From Dasyornis broadbenti (Eukaryota > Chordata > Aves > Passeriformes > Dasyornithidae): DNA of 64,000 nucleotides. The DNA lies in contig VZRN01006381.1 in NCBI GenBank assembly GCA_013397935.1, positions 50,807-114,806 on the forward strand. The letters run 5' to 3'. The notes beneath the pieces were generated by a model. The model had not been told where the DNA came from. It ran no database searches and was given only the letters and a program-made list of their open reading frames with translations. Below are positions 1-12,027 of the stretch, piece after piece. The translations under genes and the position numbers were made by a program. Numbering within the stretch: position 1 is the first letter of the stretch; every line of letters begins with the position of its first letter.

Positions 1-3000
1 CAACATTGGTGAATGAGATTTTTCTCTCATTTAAATTGTTTTTCTTAAATAACCATCCTCATTTAAAAAGGAAAAATTTTCTGAATTTGGTCTCTTTAAG
101 ACTCTTTTTCTAACTGTGCTCAGAAGACATATTTCCATATGAAAAGGTAAATCATCATTTTCTTATTATATTGATTTTCCACTTACTGTGACGGCAAAGA
201 TTTTCAGTCTTCCTAAAAAGAAAATAAAGAAAGATCAAAGTCAACATATTTTTATAACCTGATGAATATTTTCCACACTGAATCATTCAAGAAATTAAAA
301 CTAACAGTCTATAGCATTTAAAATCATGCTGCGAACACACTCCAATGCACAAATGCTGCACTCCTAAACATTTAAATTCATTAAGTTCTTGGCAGCCCTA
401 TCTTATGTGTGCATGTGTTTAATGTATTTCTGCTGGCAGAGACTCCACTTCAAAATACTCTACCAGATAGGGATCACGAGATGGTATCAAAAGTGATTCA
501 CTGGCTCCTGTCACAAGTTAGACCAGGTTTCCATCCCTTTTTATAATTTTTCCAAGAACAAGTAAACAGGAAATGAGAATAACTACATCCAGCTTTCCCT
601 CAGCTACACTGATGAAACCCTGCACAGAGTATGAGCAATATTATTTGTGTTGACCTACATATATATGTACACTGAAATAATGAGCATTAATTCTAGCAAA
701 TTCAAAAAAATACCGTGAGGGCTGTGCCTACAGGTAAAAGTACTGCTGTCAAAAAAAGGAGCATTCTATTACCACAGACAGCTTCCTGCAGAAAGCGTGT
801 TAATAGACTCGAAAGACAAAGTGACTGCTTCCTTTGTAGGGAACCATGTCATCCATAACGCCCCAGCGGCAGCACAGTAGGTTCCACCAACAGGTTTGGA
901 ACTGCCACGAAAGCTCGACCAGTCATTGCCACACCATCACCCCAGAGCTGTTGCCCCTACGAACTTTGTCCCAAGACAATCCTTTAGCATAGGGATGCAG
1001 GTGGCTGTCACATTCTTCTCTTTCACCAGCTCATGACAACCCATCAGACTCCTTGGAAAAATTATTCCTTGGTATCCCCGACATAAAAGCCTTAGCAGAC
1101 TTCACGACAATAATCAGAAGTGCCTTTTAAACGATGCAAAATAGCAAAACCTCTAAAATACCCTTCACAAGGTATCTCTCATGAAATATTTTTCAAGTAT
1201 TAACACCTCTCATTTGAGGCACGTCCCACAAGAAACCACAAAGCAGTACTCAGATAAGGAACTGATATCTGAGCTTCTCATGGTTATTAAAAGATATCCT
1301 TGCTATAATTGAAGTCAGGGAGCTACAATCAAGATGATCCTTATTAAAATAAACTAATGAGATTTGACAGAATATGAATTTAAGCCTAAATACCAACAAT
1401 GTCATGCTGTCAGCAAATGAAATAGATTAACTGAAAACTGTTGCATTTGATTTAAGGCCCTATCATGCAAAATGAGAAAAGAGGTCACCCTAGACCTTCA
1501 GGGAATCTGTTCTTACAGAAATTTTAATTTTGTTCACAACCCCTGGGAAGCAAAAATAATGAACTGCCTTGCTCAGAGATGTAAGAGGTGTACTAGTCAC
1601 ACACTGACAGCATTACAGTTCACGTTACCTCATCTACCTACATGAAATATTCAGCTGAAAGAGCAGTGATAATTGGGACTAGAGAGTGTGCTCCTTTACT
1701 CACACTGGAAATCCTACTTCAATGAGTCTGAGCAAGTGTTAATAATTTCCCCAGAATGGGCGGGATACCGTGCCTGTCTCTTGTTTCAGTCAGATGCAGA
1801 AGGAACGGGGTTTGTACATTGTTAAGGGTAATACAAGAGCTCCTTACAGAGCATGGAAGCTGTAAAATAAGGTAGAGTGAGCCGATAACCCTTTAAAGGG
1901 CTCTCTGAATCAGTTGCTGACAGCAACTTGTAAATGCAGACAACTGAGTATCTTGGATGCAGTGGGAATGCCAAAACCATTCACCCATCCAAACCCCAGA
2001 CCGCGTCTGCAAACCCAGGCCATCCTACACACCAACAAAAAGTGACCCAAAAGGGTGTGATACAGTGTCAGTCCCACACATTCCTGGCCCAGCTGGCCTC
2101 AGAGTTTGAGCCTCGAAGGCTCTGCCTCTGGATCCCAGCTCGTTTTGTGCCCTGGTGTCTCCTGCCTCTTTGACAGCCAAGTGGTTCCTGGCTCCCTCGT
2201 GGGGTCTGCGATCCAAACTCCTCTGAAGCTAAAATCCTTGGAGGCACTACTATTTGAATTGAATCAGAGCTCCCCACATTTCCACACGCCTCGGAAAACA
2301 CTTCTCAGCACAAGAGAAGTGCTCTGCAGCACTGCAGGCCCTGCAGCACCATCCCAGCCCACAGCACAGAGCAGCTCCTAGCACAAGCCAGGAGCAGACA
2401 GCGGCTATCCAAGGTCACTGGCACAGCCTCTGCCTTGAGAGTGTGTCCCTGGAAAATTGAGCCACCTCTATATATTTTGGGACAAACATCTAGGTAGAAG
2501 CTGCACTCAGATTGCTCAGTGGACATTTTGAAGAATGGCCAAAATCCTCTCTTCAGAGTTTCACTGCTCCTTGGGAGGACACGCAGCAGCAAGCAAAGAA
2601 ACCTATTTCTAGTGGCTTGGGCTGCCTGGCAGTGAGGTAATAAAAAGTGGTTTTTCTGCCTGAATGGCTTGAAAGATGGCAGCACAGTGAGTTTAGCAGA
2701 ATCTTGTTGATAATAGTCCTACACTGAGTAAAAGCTGCTTTTACTTTACATGTAGTTTTCCATGTGAAAAAGTCACTCCTTGGGCTCACTTCTAGTTTTG
2801 AGAGGGCCACAGTTGCCTGAAATCACGTGGTTCATGGTATTGAAAAACAAAGATCGGTCACATTCATACGGATTGAAAAATGTCACCTAATCTGTGTGAG
2901 AGGGTACCTCCGATCTTTGTGGTATGACACAGTGCTCACACACAGAAACCCCCAAATTTCCAACAGCCACAGTGGACATTCACTGACTATTTCTGAGATT

Positions 3001-6000
3001 CAACCGGCATTGCAGTCATATGCATAACTTTAAAAAGGGAGAGCGCTAAAAGCAAATCAAGTCATTTACAGGAACTGATGATTTTCTTTCAACTTAATGG
3101 CTATCTGAAAAACCAGAGTTTAAGACAGCAGAAGTTGGTAGTTTGCCTTTAAGAGTATCTTATCCACTACTGAGCTTGTTCAGTTCGAAGATTATCTTCA
3201 ATATTTTCCTTTTATCACTTCCTAATCCAGATTTCTGCTATGTAATGGAATAAAACTTGTTTATTTCTGCAGTGCAGAAACACTTGTGACACCTGTGAGA
3301 TCTGCAGAAGGTAAAGTGAAAATGCAAAGTATTTTGCTAACTTGAATGCTGGTGGCGGAGACTTTCCTGCTTCTGCTGATACACTGCTCATTACAAAGTC
3401 TTGCTCCTCGTCTTATTTCCTTTCTTCCTTCTTTGCTCCTTGATCCCACTCCACTTCTGTGCCATCAATTCACCTCCTGGGTCTACCAGGAAAAGAGAAA
3501 CATAATTAAGAGCAAAACATTTCGAGCTTACAGAAGATGAGAAAACACATGTGGGCTGGCATGTGTGGAAGAGCCCAACAACTTGTGAGATGCAGTATTA
3601 ACAAAAGAATTCTCAGAAAAGCCTGGACACGGCCCAGCTTGCTAATTAGTCAAATCAAATTCCAAGGCAAGGCAAAGAGAACATAGATCAGAAGACAAAA
3701 ATCAATGAATATTCTGGAGAGAGCTGTGTAAAGATTGTGTGATGAAGTGCTAAGTCAAAAGTGTGTTTATATGAAAATGATCCTCCTGATACAATCAGGC
3801 AAAACGAAGACCATGCAAATTCCTTTTATAGAGCCTATGCATCTATCTCCGGAGCAAGTGATGTTAGAAGTGAGAAAATCTGCATTTTTTTCGTGAACTT
3901 TTTTGGAGTTCCATTTCTTAAGCAGGAGAAATGAGAATGTTGTAAAAAAGGAAAAGATTATGCATCCAGGAGTATTAAAGAGGTAAGAATGTCTCACTGA
4001 AATCTGACAACTAGTCTGAAGAAAACAACCTCATAGTGTAAAAAGCCCAGCTTGTAAAAAAGAGAGAAAAAACACTGCAGACTGAAAATCTATAAATAAT
4101 CTCAAATGGAAAGCTGACTGTTCAGCTGGCACAAAATAATTTCCTTTATTTTCAGTCAGTTTGGAAAACCTGTGTTTTAATAAATTTTCTTTTGATTAAC
4201 TAATGTTTTAATGGGCGTTGCTTGATTTGTCACCATATTTGTATTTCTCTTCAGTGTTCTTCATTTATTTTCAGTAATAAATTTGCATGAATGTGTAGGG
4301 TTGTTTTCAGAAAAAAAAAATAAAACAGAGTATGTTCTGCTGCTTGCTTTTTTTTTTTTTTCCTGTAGATTTCAGTAGCTTTATACCAGTGAATCATAGC
4401 ATCCATCCCTCTGAATTTTCCAAGCAGAGGAAGTGCATAACTCACATTTTTCACCGTATTGTTAGCTCTTACCTTACATCTTACTCAGTGGGATCAAGTG
4501 TGCTTCATTTCTGCTGCCTGAGTCCTTCCCTTTTCCTGGATTCAGAGTGAGCATCTCCCTGCAAATAAAATCCATGGTGAGCAGCCACAGGTAGAGTGAA
4601 GGAGGCGATGTCTGGGGTGCCCTGGGGACCAGAGTCATGCAGCAGATCCGTTTCTGATCTGCAAGATACGTGCAGGAAGAATGATGGTGAAACTTGAAGA
4701 CAGCTGGGAATAAAGGAGTGTTAAGAACCAAAAGCAGTTGCATAGGGAGAATGGACTATGCATTTCTCAAGGACAAAAACCTTCCTGCAGGAAGATGTGT
4801 CCTGCAGTGTTTTGTAACACCTGATTTTTCTGACGAATCCTAAATGGACCTTGCTGCGGCACTGAGGAACTCTAATTTTTGTATCAGTTGTGTATGTTTA
4901 TGGTTTTATCTCCTTTCCCTCACCATCCCCTCGAATAACATAAAAGTCTGACAGGCACCAACTACTGTGATTTGAAAATTTCTAAGAATTTCAGGATGGC
5001 AGGACTTCTATGAGCTTTAAAAGCAAGTCACTCAAGAACCGAGCAATGCAAAATCAAACAAGTGATAAACCTGTTAAAAACAAAACCCTGAAACGCTTCC
5101 TCTCCTACTCTTTAGGTTCATCTGGAAGATTATGCTTTAGATGATGTTTCCCCAGTATCCTTCTCCTCACAGCCTGAAAATCAGCCAATTTTAAGTGGCA
5201 CCAGTGGGAGCTTCCCACAACTTTTTTCATTGCAGTCCAATGCAACATGAATGACAATACTCACTTTTGCAGAAAACACTATTTTTCCATCCATATTAAA
5301 ATAGGAAAATTCAAAATCTTTCATAAAACAATACTGAATGTTCATTTTTTGAGTTGTTGCTGTGGTCTGAGGTGCCACGAATAATAATCAGCAGGCCTGT
5401 GAAGTTGCCCGTCGTGACAGTGCTCCTAGGTAAAGGCAAACCTAATATCCGCTCATCTTATCTGAGCTGGGTTTAAGCAAACAGCTTTCACTCTGCACAC
5501 TGTCATGGTCAGATATTGGGAGGGGGGAAAAAAAAAGGGTCTAATCTGTGCTTGGAAGAAAGGCAATAAACATCCTTGATCACCATTATAGATACGGTTA
5601 CTTAATGCTTCCCGAAGATGACGGATGTGAACGGAATAGCGCTCCACGTGTGGAGCAGCTCTTCAGCGGGAGTTAACTCCACATCTCTCAAAAACCCTCC
5701 ACAGGCTTGATACAGAGACATCACTATCAAGATATGCAGATTAGGCCTCCAAAGGTGTCAGAACTGTGTGAAATCAGGGGGGTTTTTTTAACCTTTGTTG
5801 AGTGCTAATCAGGCAAGTTCCTCTGAGACAGCGCACCAGCTCACGCCATGCTGAGCAGAGCTTTTGCTTTTAACCCAAAACTCCCACAGAATTATGTCTG
5901 TCTCATCAAACAAAGCTCATCATTAACATTTCTGTTTAATTTGAACCTGCACCTTTGCTCAACAAAACAACATCTCGCTAGAACTTAACACATGGAAACA

Positions 6001-6500
6001 CACATATTGCCCCAAAATGATGTTCCTCTAGCTCAGTATGTCTCAGCAATATTCAGCTGTGGGGAGCTGTAGGATGACCATGGAGAAGCTAGGAAAAAAT
6101 GAACTTTCTATAGATATATCCTCTCGGTATCCAGCACCTTGACACCACTCTGTTAGCTAGTCTTCAAACCACCATAAGGTGCCACAGTTAATTTTAAGAT
6201 TTACCAGAAGGCTTTATATTAAGACTCTGTGATGTTTCATTCTCTTAGCCAAGTGCACTTGGCTTATAACTAGAAAAAATACAGTGAAAAACCACACAGG
6301 TTCACTTTGTGGGACGTTTTCGCTGTTTCTCTTGGTTTACTCTGTCTAATAAACCAAAAAGAGGGCGCCTAAACCAAAAGCAAGGCTTCTAGAAGACTTG
6401 CTGACCCAAACCCCACAGCACAGGGTGTCGATGAGCTGGAGACTTTCAGCTCAAACCTGCTACAAATAAAATAAGTAAACAACCCAAAGAAGAGTGCCGG
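1..6500. other. intergenic DNA upstream of HAPLN1
   Basis: This is AT-rich, CpG-poor DNA with no exon that I can recognise. The longer open frames on either strand have no domain, no repeat-family match I know and no consistent splice context, so I treat them as chance. In other vertebrates the gene upstream of HAPLN1 on the same strand is EDIL3, so this is probably the spacer between the two; that is inference from synteny. Homopolymer runs occur near 4310 and 4350. No clear transposon end is visible. Confidence 0.6.
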
Positions 6501-6539
6501 GGGAAATAAACATCTTGAAATACGACGGCGGTGAAAAAA

Positions 6540-7180
6540 ACTCGGTGAAATGCCCGTTTCGGGTCACTTTTCACAGCGCTCCGGGGAGCTCCAGTTCTCC
6601 CTGCAGCACCCGCGGGCATCTCGCCTCGGCGGGGACGGACAGGGTGGGGCAGCGGGACGAGAAGGGTCCCGAGGATGGGAACAGCAGGGGGAGTCTGTTC
6701 CAATCCCACTCTCCCCGCTCTCCATGGTGTCCCCCCAGCGCTGTGCCGAGGCCCCGCTGCCTGCATCCCGCATCATCCCCGTCCGCGGGGCCCCGCGGCT
6801 CCTCCCGCCGCCCCTCCCTCTCGCCCCGCCGCCGGAGGTGTTTTCTCGCCGTGCTCCATCAAAGCCCCCTCTGTTATTGAAATCTGAGGCGCTTCCTGCG
6901 CGGCGGAGGCGGGGATGGATGGACGGGCGGGGATGGACGAGCGGGCCGGGCTCCCGCCGCCCCGAATGAACGTCCCTTTGTTCGGCCGGGAGAGGCCGGT
7001 GCCGCCCCGCCCGGGGCTCTGAGCACCCCTAAGGCCCGGGCCGGGCCCCGAGGGGTGTGGGCAGCCCCCGCGAGACCCCGGGGTGCCTCAGCACGGAGCC
7101 GCCTCTGTGCCCCGGGGATGGGGACACGGCCCCGGGCCATGTCCGAGCATCCCCGGTCCCTAAATACCTCCCCTGTGGCC
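6540..7180. promoter_or_regulatory. CpG island
   Basis: The sequence changes sharply from AT-rich to strongly GC-rich with dense CpG for about 600 bp and then returns to AT-rich. GC boxes are visible (GGGCGGGG at 6925-6932, CCCCGCCC at 7005-7012). CCTTTGTT at 6975-6982 is the reverse of AACAAAGG, a SOX-family site; SOX9 is a known activator of link protein in cartilage, but one 8-mer is weak evidence. Open frames across the island on both strands are the usual result of GC-rich DNA lacking stops and I do not call them genes. It may be the main or an alternative HAPLN1 promoter, or the start of a non-coding RNA. It lies about 2 kb upstream of the candidate first exon. Confidence 0.8.
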
Positions 7181-7284
7181 ACCTGCACCTCGTTATTTCA
7201 CACTTTTTTTGTTGTTGTTTTCCCCCACAGTTTTATTATAACCACAAACCGATACCCTGATATTTCTTTCTCTCAGGCACAAGG

Positions 7285-7368
7285 TGGCATTGTTGGGGTG
7301 TCCCGTGAAGTTGGACTTTAACGACCCTTGTGGGTCCCTTCCAATTCAGGATGTTCCATGGTTCTAGA
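7285..7368 (+). mobile_element. CR1 LINE 3' end fragment
   Basis: The segment reads as the 3' terminus of an avian CR1 retrotransposon: a 'GTTGGACTTTAACGACC' stretch, then 'TTGTGGGTCCCTTCCAA', then the degenerate octamer tail (ATGTTCCATGGTTCTA, from the ATTCTATG-type end). Like most CR1 copies it is strongly 5' truncated and has no target duplication that I can see. It sits just downstream of the CpG island. The left boundary is approximate. Confidence 0.75.
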
Positions 7369-8692
7369 CAGAGCCCTGTTTTTTTGCCTGGGGCTTGTTT
7401 TATTTTTATTTTATTTTTCCTTCCAGTGGGGTGTGCTGTGAAGTCGCCGATGAGGCACAGCAGCGATGACCCCTGCTCTGTGACGCTGGCGAAACCCATG
7501 TCCCTTCAGATGTGCCTCTGCACCAGGATGTGTCAGGCTCTGGCATTTCCTGATCAAGGAGGATTGATGGGCTGCAGCCTCTTTTGATGGTGCGGGCTGA
7601 GATCTTGACACCCACAACGATAAAAGCTTAGCAGGGCTCGGGCTGGAAAATGATGTTGGAGATTTGCAGTGGGAGTGATACAGTCACATTCGTCTGTTTG
7701 GCACTGGAGAAAGAGCGGGTGGGAGGGAGGTGGAAGGGGAAAGGATAAAATTAATCCACAAGACCAAGCTGGCTGGACCACCTGTGCCTTTTAATCTAGC
7801 AGATTTTAGAGGTTAAGAATTCCACATATATTTCCTACTGCTTTTGTATGATTAGACATCAAGAACCTCATTTTTCTCAAGTGGAGGAAAGTAACACCTG
7901 CTTTACAAAAATAACATTATTTGAGCCCAAATTTGCCAACCTGTAGTACATCATCAAGGCTTGGCCTTTTCCCCCCTTTTTCCTTTACTCTGTGTTGTTT
8001 CTTTTGGGGTTTTGTTTTTGCTTGGCTGCTTTTTTAAAGTAAGACACTTTTAGAGATACAACAATGTCAACACCTTCTGTCTGCAGTTGTAAGGTGTGAG
8101 GTTTAAATTGTATGCTTCTCATGCCAAAGTGTTTAGGGGGTTAAAGCCACATACTGCATGGATTTTGTCAGACTCCTTTGGGGTTGTGTGCCTCACGACA
8201 TGAAGTGAACAACAATCCAGAAATCTTTGAAGCTGGAGGAATACTTTAGCCTTTCTGTTTAGAAATTGCAGAAAGTCTCGGGACCAAAAATTGCCTGATG
8301 TTAGAATTCGGTGATGATTTAGATTTAGAACACTCTGAGCAAGATGTGTTCTGTGTTTGGGGTGTAATGACAGAAGCTGGGTTTGTTTCCTGGATTAATA
8401 ATTCCATTGGAACTTGGGGGTGAAAGAAAAACAGAAGGGGATCCTGTTGGGTCCAGCTGTTTTCACCTCACTGCAACTCCCCAGACCTTTCCTGCATTGC
8501 TTTATCTCCGTCTGAAACCCGGGTTCCACCCTCAGAGTTAATGGGAGAGTGGTGGGTACATGAGGAGCGGGGGCTGGGAGCGGGCAGAGGCAAGTGGTCA
8601 GAAGTATCATGTTTCTCAGGGTGTCACACACCCTAAAACCCTAAATTCAATGGTCTCTTCATGAGGAGCACTATCAACCTTTTTTTTTTTTT
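7369..8692. other. promoter-proximal non-coding DNA
   Basis: This links the CpG island to the GC-rich patch with the candidate first exon. Composition is mixed, with T-rich stretches near 7379-7425 and 7970-8040. I see no exon with supported splice sites and no recognisable transposon. Short open frames on both strands lack any family signature. Confidence 0.5.
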
Positions 8693-8761
8693 NNNNNNNN
8701 NNNNNNNGTTCTTTTTTGGGGGCACCTTTTTCCCTTTTTTTTTTTTTTTTTTTTTTTTTTT
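8681..8761. other. assembly gap (15 N) inside poly-T
   Basis: Fifteen N at 8693-8707 are flanked by poly-T on the left and by a short T/G/C stretch ending in about 27 T (8735-8761) on the right. Homopolymers beside a gap at the edge of a GC-rich promoter patch suggest sequencing drop-out. True length and content are unknown, and the bases between 8708 and 8734 should also be distrusted. Confidence 0.9.
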
Positions 8762-8883
8762 AGCCCCGTGTAGTTTTTAGCTCGGGACTTGCGTGAGTTG
8801 CAAGAGGCTTTTTTAGGTGCGGATCTGGGCGGGCTGGACCTGACGGGCGAGGACAGAGACCTGGAGGGCGAGGGCAGCGTGCT

Positions 8884-8906
8884 GGGTCGGGGTGGGAGTG
8901 TGTGGG
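8884..8906 (+). promoter_or_regulatory. G-quadruplex motif upstream of candidate exon 1
   Basis: Four G-runs of three or more (8884-8886, 8889-8892, 8894-8896, 8904-8906) are separated by loops of 2, 1 and 7 bases, which meets the usual G3+N1-7 rule. Further G-runs follow to about 8924. A GC box (GGGCGGGC, 8827-8834) lies just upstream. Such motifs are common at promoters; a role here is inference. Confidence 0.5.
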
Positions 8907-8959
8907 TGTGTGAGCGGGAGGGAAACCGCGTGTGTGGGTTTATTTTTTCCTCTCATTCC

Positions 8960-9247
8960 TGGGGTCTGAATGGAAGCACGTTGAGCTGTAATTAAGACAT
9001 CTTGGAGGCGTACTTAACTCATGACGTGTTGCTTTTCTTTTCCTCTCGGTGAGAAAGTGGCTCTCTCTTCCCTGGATCAGGTCCTCTGCCACCCAGAGCC
9101 ACAAAGAGACTCTCGGGACAGAGACACTCACACGCACTCTCTGACTTAAGGTGAGCACCAAAAACTTCCTCCGCACTTCGCTGCCCTCCGTCTCAAACTG
9201 CTGGAGAGTCCTGAGAGCATCTCAACTCGCAGGGAGCTCTACGCAAG
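8960..9247 (+). other. HAPLN1: candidate untranslated first exon of HAPLN1
   Basis: This is the best candidate for the non-coding 5' exon. It has two consensus splice donors: TTAAG|GTGAGC after 9150 and CGCAAG|GTAAAA after 9247. The pyrimidine- and CA-rich text before them reads like a 5' UTR and has no long open frame. A GC-rich patch with GC box and G-quadruplex motif lies just upstream, and a CRE-like TGACGTG sits at 9022-9028. In known link protein genes the first exon is untranslated and is separated by a long intron from the signal-peptide exon, as here (about 26 kb). The left boundary is a guess because no TATA box or clear initiator is visible. The second donor could belong to an alternative exon form, or either could be unused. 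Confidence 0.45.
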
Positions 9248-11315
9248 GTAAAAAAAAAAGAAATAATCAAAGTTTGGGGAAAGTTTTTTTGCTCCTTTGC
9301 TGTGCCGTGAGTCGGCTGGGGACCCCGTGAGCAGTGCCTGTGGCATCAGCTGCAGGGCTGCCTGCGCTGGAGGGATTTTTGAGCGTTCTAATTTGGCAGC
9401 TGAGGTGGGGGGCGAGGGTGAGAGACGGATTGAAACTGGCTAACTTCAATGCCTTTGACTTTTAAGCGCTCTGTGTTACCAAAGGAGGGATCATGTTGCA
9501 ACTGCAGATTCCCTCCGAAAGACAAAATTCTTGTACTTCTGCTCTGTGGCTTCCTCCTATGGGATCATTTGTCTCACAGAGATTTGTCTCTTTTGTCTTA
9601 AAGCATTTCTCCGTCCACTCAGATGCTTTTAGAAGTTTTTAGGACATAGGAAAAAGAGCATGGTAGGCTGAACAAACAGTTCAAGGACTGGAAGTGGAAT
9701 CTGCACAAACCGCTGCCCATCCAGCTAGAATCCAGAAGATTTTGATAAGATGTGATATGTTACATACTGATGTCATATTTGGTTATTTATTGTCAGGGAA
9801 AGCCTGAATAACATTTGGCACAGGTTTCTGTGCCATCTCCACTCACCGAGAAAGTCGGGATGCCTCAGCATTTTACAAGTGTAGCTGGTCCAGGGCTCTG
9901 ATAACTGCATTCTTTTACTGCCTGTTTATTCGGGGTCTGGGGTCAAACCCGTATAAAGGTGTCATTCAAAACGTTTTTCATGGCAAAACGCCTTGTGGGG
10001 TAGGGTTTAGATAGCAAGGGCTGGAAAGCTTTTGTGCGTTTGAAATAAGGAGTTTTATTGCTGTTTGTGTATAATTAGTGTGGGTTTATTTGCTGCTGGG
10101 GTCTTTCAGAGCAGAGAGTGCTGCCATATATGTTGCTGCTTGATGTCATGGAAGTGATACAACACCTTCAGGAGGCTCGGGGGGCCTGGCAGTGCGTTCG
10201 AGAGAATCATGGAGGTGATTAACAGCAATGAGTTTGTATTAATGGCTATCAAGGCTGTTTCAGTGCCTAAACGGGGAAAGAAGCAACCTGGAAAGAGTCC
10301 TTTTGTTCTGTTAGGATTATGTATGATGTGATGGTTGAAATCATAGATGAAGTGAGGCCGTGTAGCTATGGATACAGACCCTCTCAATAAACACAGCTTC
10401 TAGAGACAGGCTATTTTCAGATATATTTTGGAGAAATATATCACAAAGAGCAGAAGCATCATCAGGAACCAGGGCTCTGCAGAGCCATGCCAAGGTGTGC
10501 CATACGGGAGGCAAAGCCCTCGTGCCACACACAGACAGCTCTTGCTGCCTTGGTTTTGTGTGTGATGAGGGCTCCTGTGAAGCACAGCAGCGCAAAGTTG
10601 TTCTGAGTGCATTACCTGAGACTCCAACCCTCACACACCCACCTGTGTTACGGCTGGTGTCAAGGAAGAATGCAGGGTGGAACAAAAAGAAAAGGGGGTA
10701 AAAAAACACCAGTTTGTGATGCTTTTCAGTGCTACAGCTAAAGTAAAGTAAGAGGGGGAAAGATGTAGACAGCAGCTTTTTCAAGTTAAACACCAGAAAA
10801 AGTCAATGTGATAATCAAGACACTGCTGGTCTTCACTGAAATTCTGCCAAAAAACCTGTCTTCCTAGTAACATTCCTGAAGGTATAGGCAGATTGCAATA
10901 AGAAAGAGGAAAAAGGCCCATTTTGAATCAAAGTATTGTCCACAGCCATGTCCTCTCCAGAGACTCGGCACTGTTCACAGCAGAGCATCCTCTCTTTACA
11001 AACCCAGCCGGTTCAGTTGACTCCCAGGGACAGTGAGCCTGGTTAAAACAACCAGCAGAGACTAAGAAAACAGCCAAAACCACCCCCCAAAAAAACAAGT
11101 TGGAGGCAGGGGGAGAAGAGGTTTCAGGAAAGGATGGAGGGTTTCTGTTGCATGCTGGAGTGCACCTTTATTTTTGCAACTTGTAAAACTGATAAGAAGA
11201 CTGTTTTCTAATGTAGGTCCCCAAGACTTCTGATTTTATGCTGATATGGGACCAACAGGAATATTTTTGTCCACTATTGGTCACAGCCTGGAGCCAAAAG
11301 AACTGTTATCAATGA

Positions 11316-11406
11316 AGTCGCTTAACCTCCTTGCCCCTCAGTAAAAAATCTGGAAGTAATATGGACCACCCTTTAAAAACTGTTTTGAGATCCGCGAGTG
11401 AAGAGA
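11316..11406 (+). mobile_element. CORE/MIR-like SINE tail relic
   Basis: The order of short blocks matches the 3' half of amniote CORE-SINE/MIR elements: 'CTTAACCTCCTTGCCCCTCAGT', a degraded 'ATCTG.AA' block, 'ATATGGACCACC', and 'TTTGAGATCCGCGAGTGAAGAG', which resembles the 'CTTTGAGATC...GATGAAAAG' tail of reptile and bird copies. The tRNA-like head is not visible. The fragment is well diverged, as expected for an insertion older than birds. Confidence 0.62.
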
Positions 11407-11779
11407 GACTTTGCAATTGCTTACATTTCAATGCATTAAAACTTTTCCAATTCACTGCAAGGATTAAAGTGTGAAAACTGGAATTAATGTTTTCTGCCTT
11501 TCATTTGCTTTTTCACTGAAGCAGCACTTAAACTATTCCTGGAAGTTGAAATATTTTGCATTTCTGTTTCATTGTAAACCTGGCAGTGTATTCCGTTGCT
11601 TAAACTCTATGAAAATGAAAAATTTTGGGGGGGGAAAAGGGTTATTTTCATGTGACAAGCTGCTTCTGTTGCCTTGGAGGAAGTATTAGACATTCCGTCT
11701 CCACCGCTAGGAACTGTAGCACACAGTACTGCACTTGAAAAGGCAGCTTGTAACTTGTAGGTAACAAAACGTTCTTTGG

Positions 11780-11783
<4 letters not shown>

Positions 11784-11827
<44 letters not shown>

Positions 11828-11835
11828 AAAAAAAA
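11784..11835 (+). repeat. long poly-A run
   Basis: Forty-two A in a row, one G, then nine more A: the longest homopolymer in the window. No retrocopy sequence is recognisable on its left side, so it is not evidently the tail of a processed pseudogene. Its exact length is unreliable in any assembly. Confidence 0.9.
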
Positions 11836-12015
11836 GTCTGAATATACTTAGGATTTCAATCAATGGTGTTTAAGGAGGATTAGAGGAAACAGCTGGCTAA
11901 ACAAATATTAGGTGTAGAGTGGATGCAGTGGTATAAATTAATAATGCAGTTCTTTATCTGCCCTATGAATGAGAGGTTTTGTGGCGATAAGGCGGCCCAA
12001 ACGCGGTCACTGGAT

Positions 12016-12027
12016 GCCACCTAGTGG
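12016..12027 (-). promoter_or_regulatory. CTCF core motif match
   Basis: GCCACCTAGTGG on the + strand is CCACTAGGTGGC on the - strand, fitting the CTCF consensus CCASYAGRKGGC at every position, with a following A that also fits. It lies in a small CpG-containing patch (11985-12010) in otherwise AT-rich intron 1, about 2.8 kb after the candidate first exon. Occupancy cannot be judged from sequence. Confidence 0.5.

Noticed and set aside
6494..7188. Several overlapping open frames of 70-139 codons on both strands
   Set aside because: They coincide with the CpG island, where stop codons are rare; the peptides are Pro/Arg/Ala/Gly-rich with no family match.
10341..10793. 150-codon minus-strand frame
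   Set aside because: No domain and no homology that I recognise; codons and composition match the surrounding intron.
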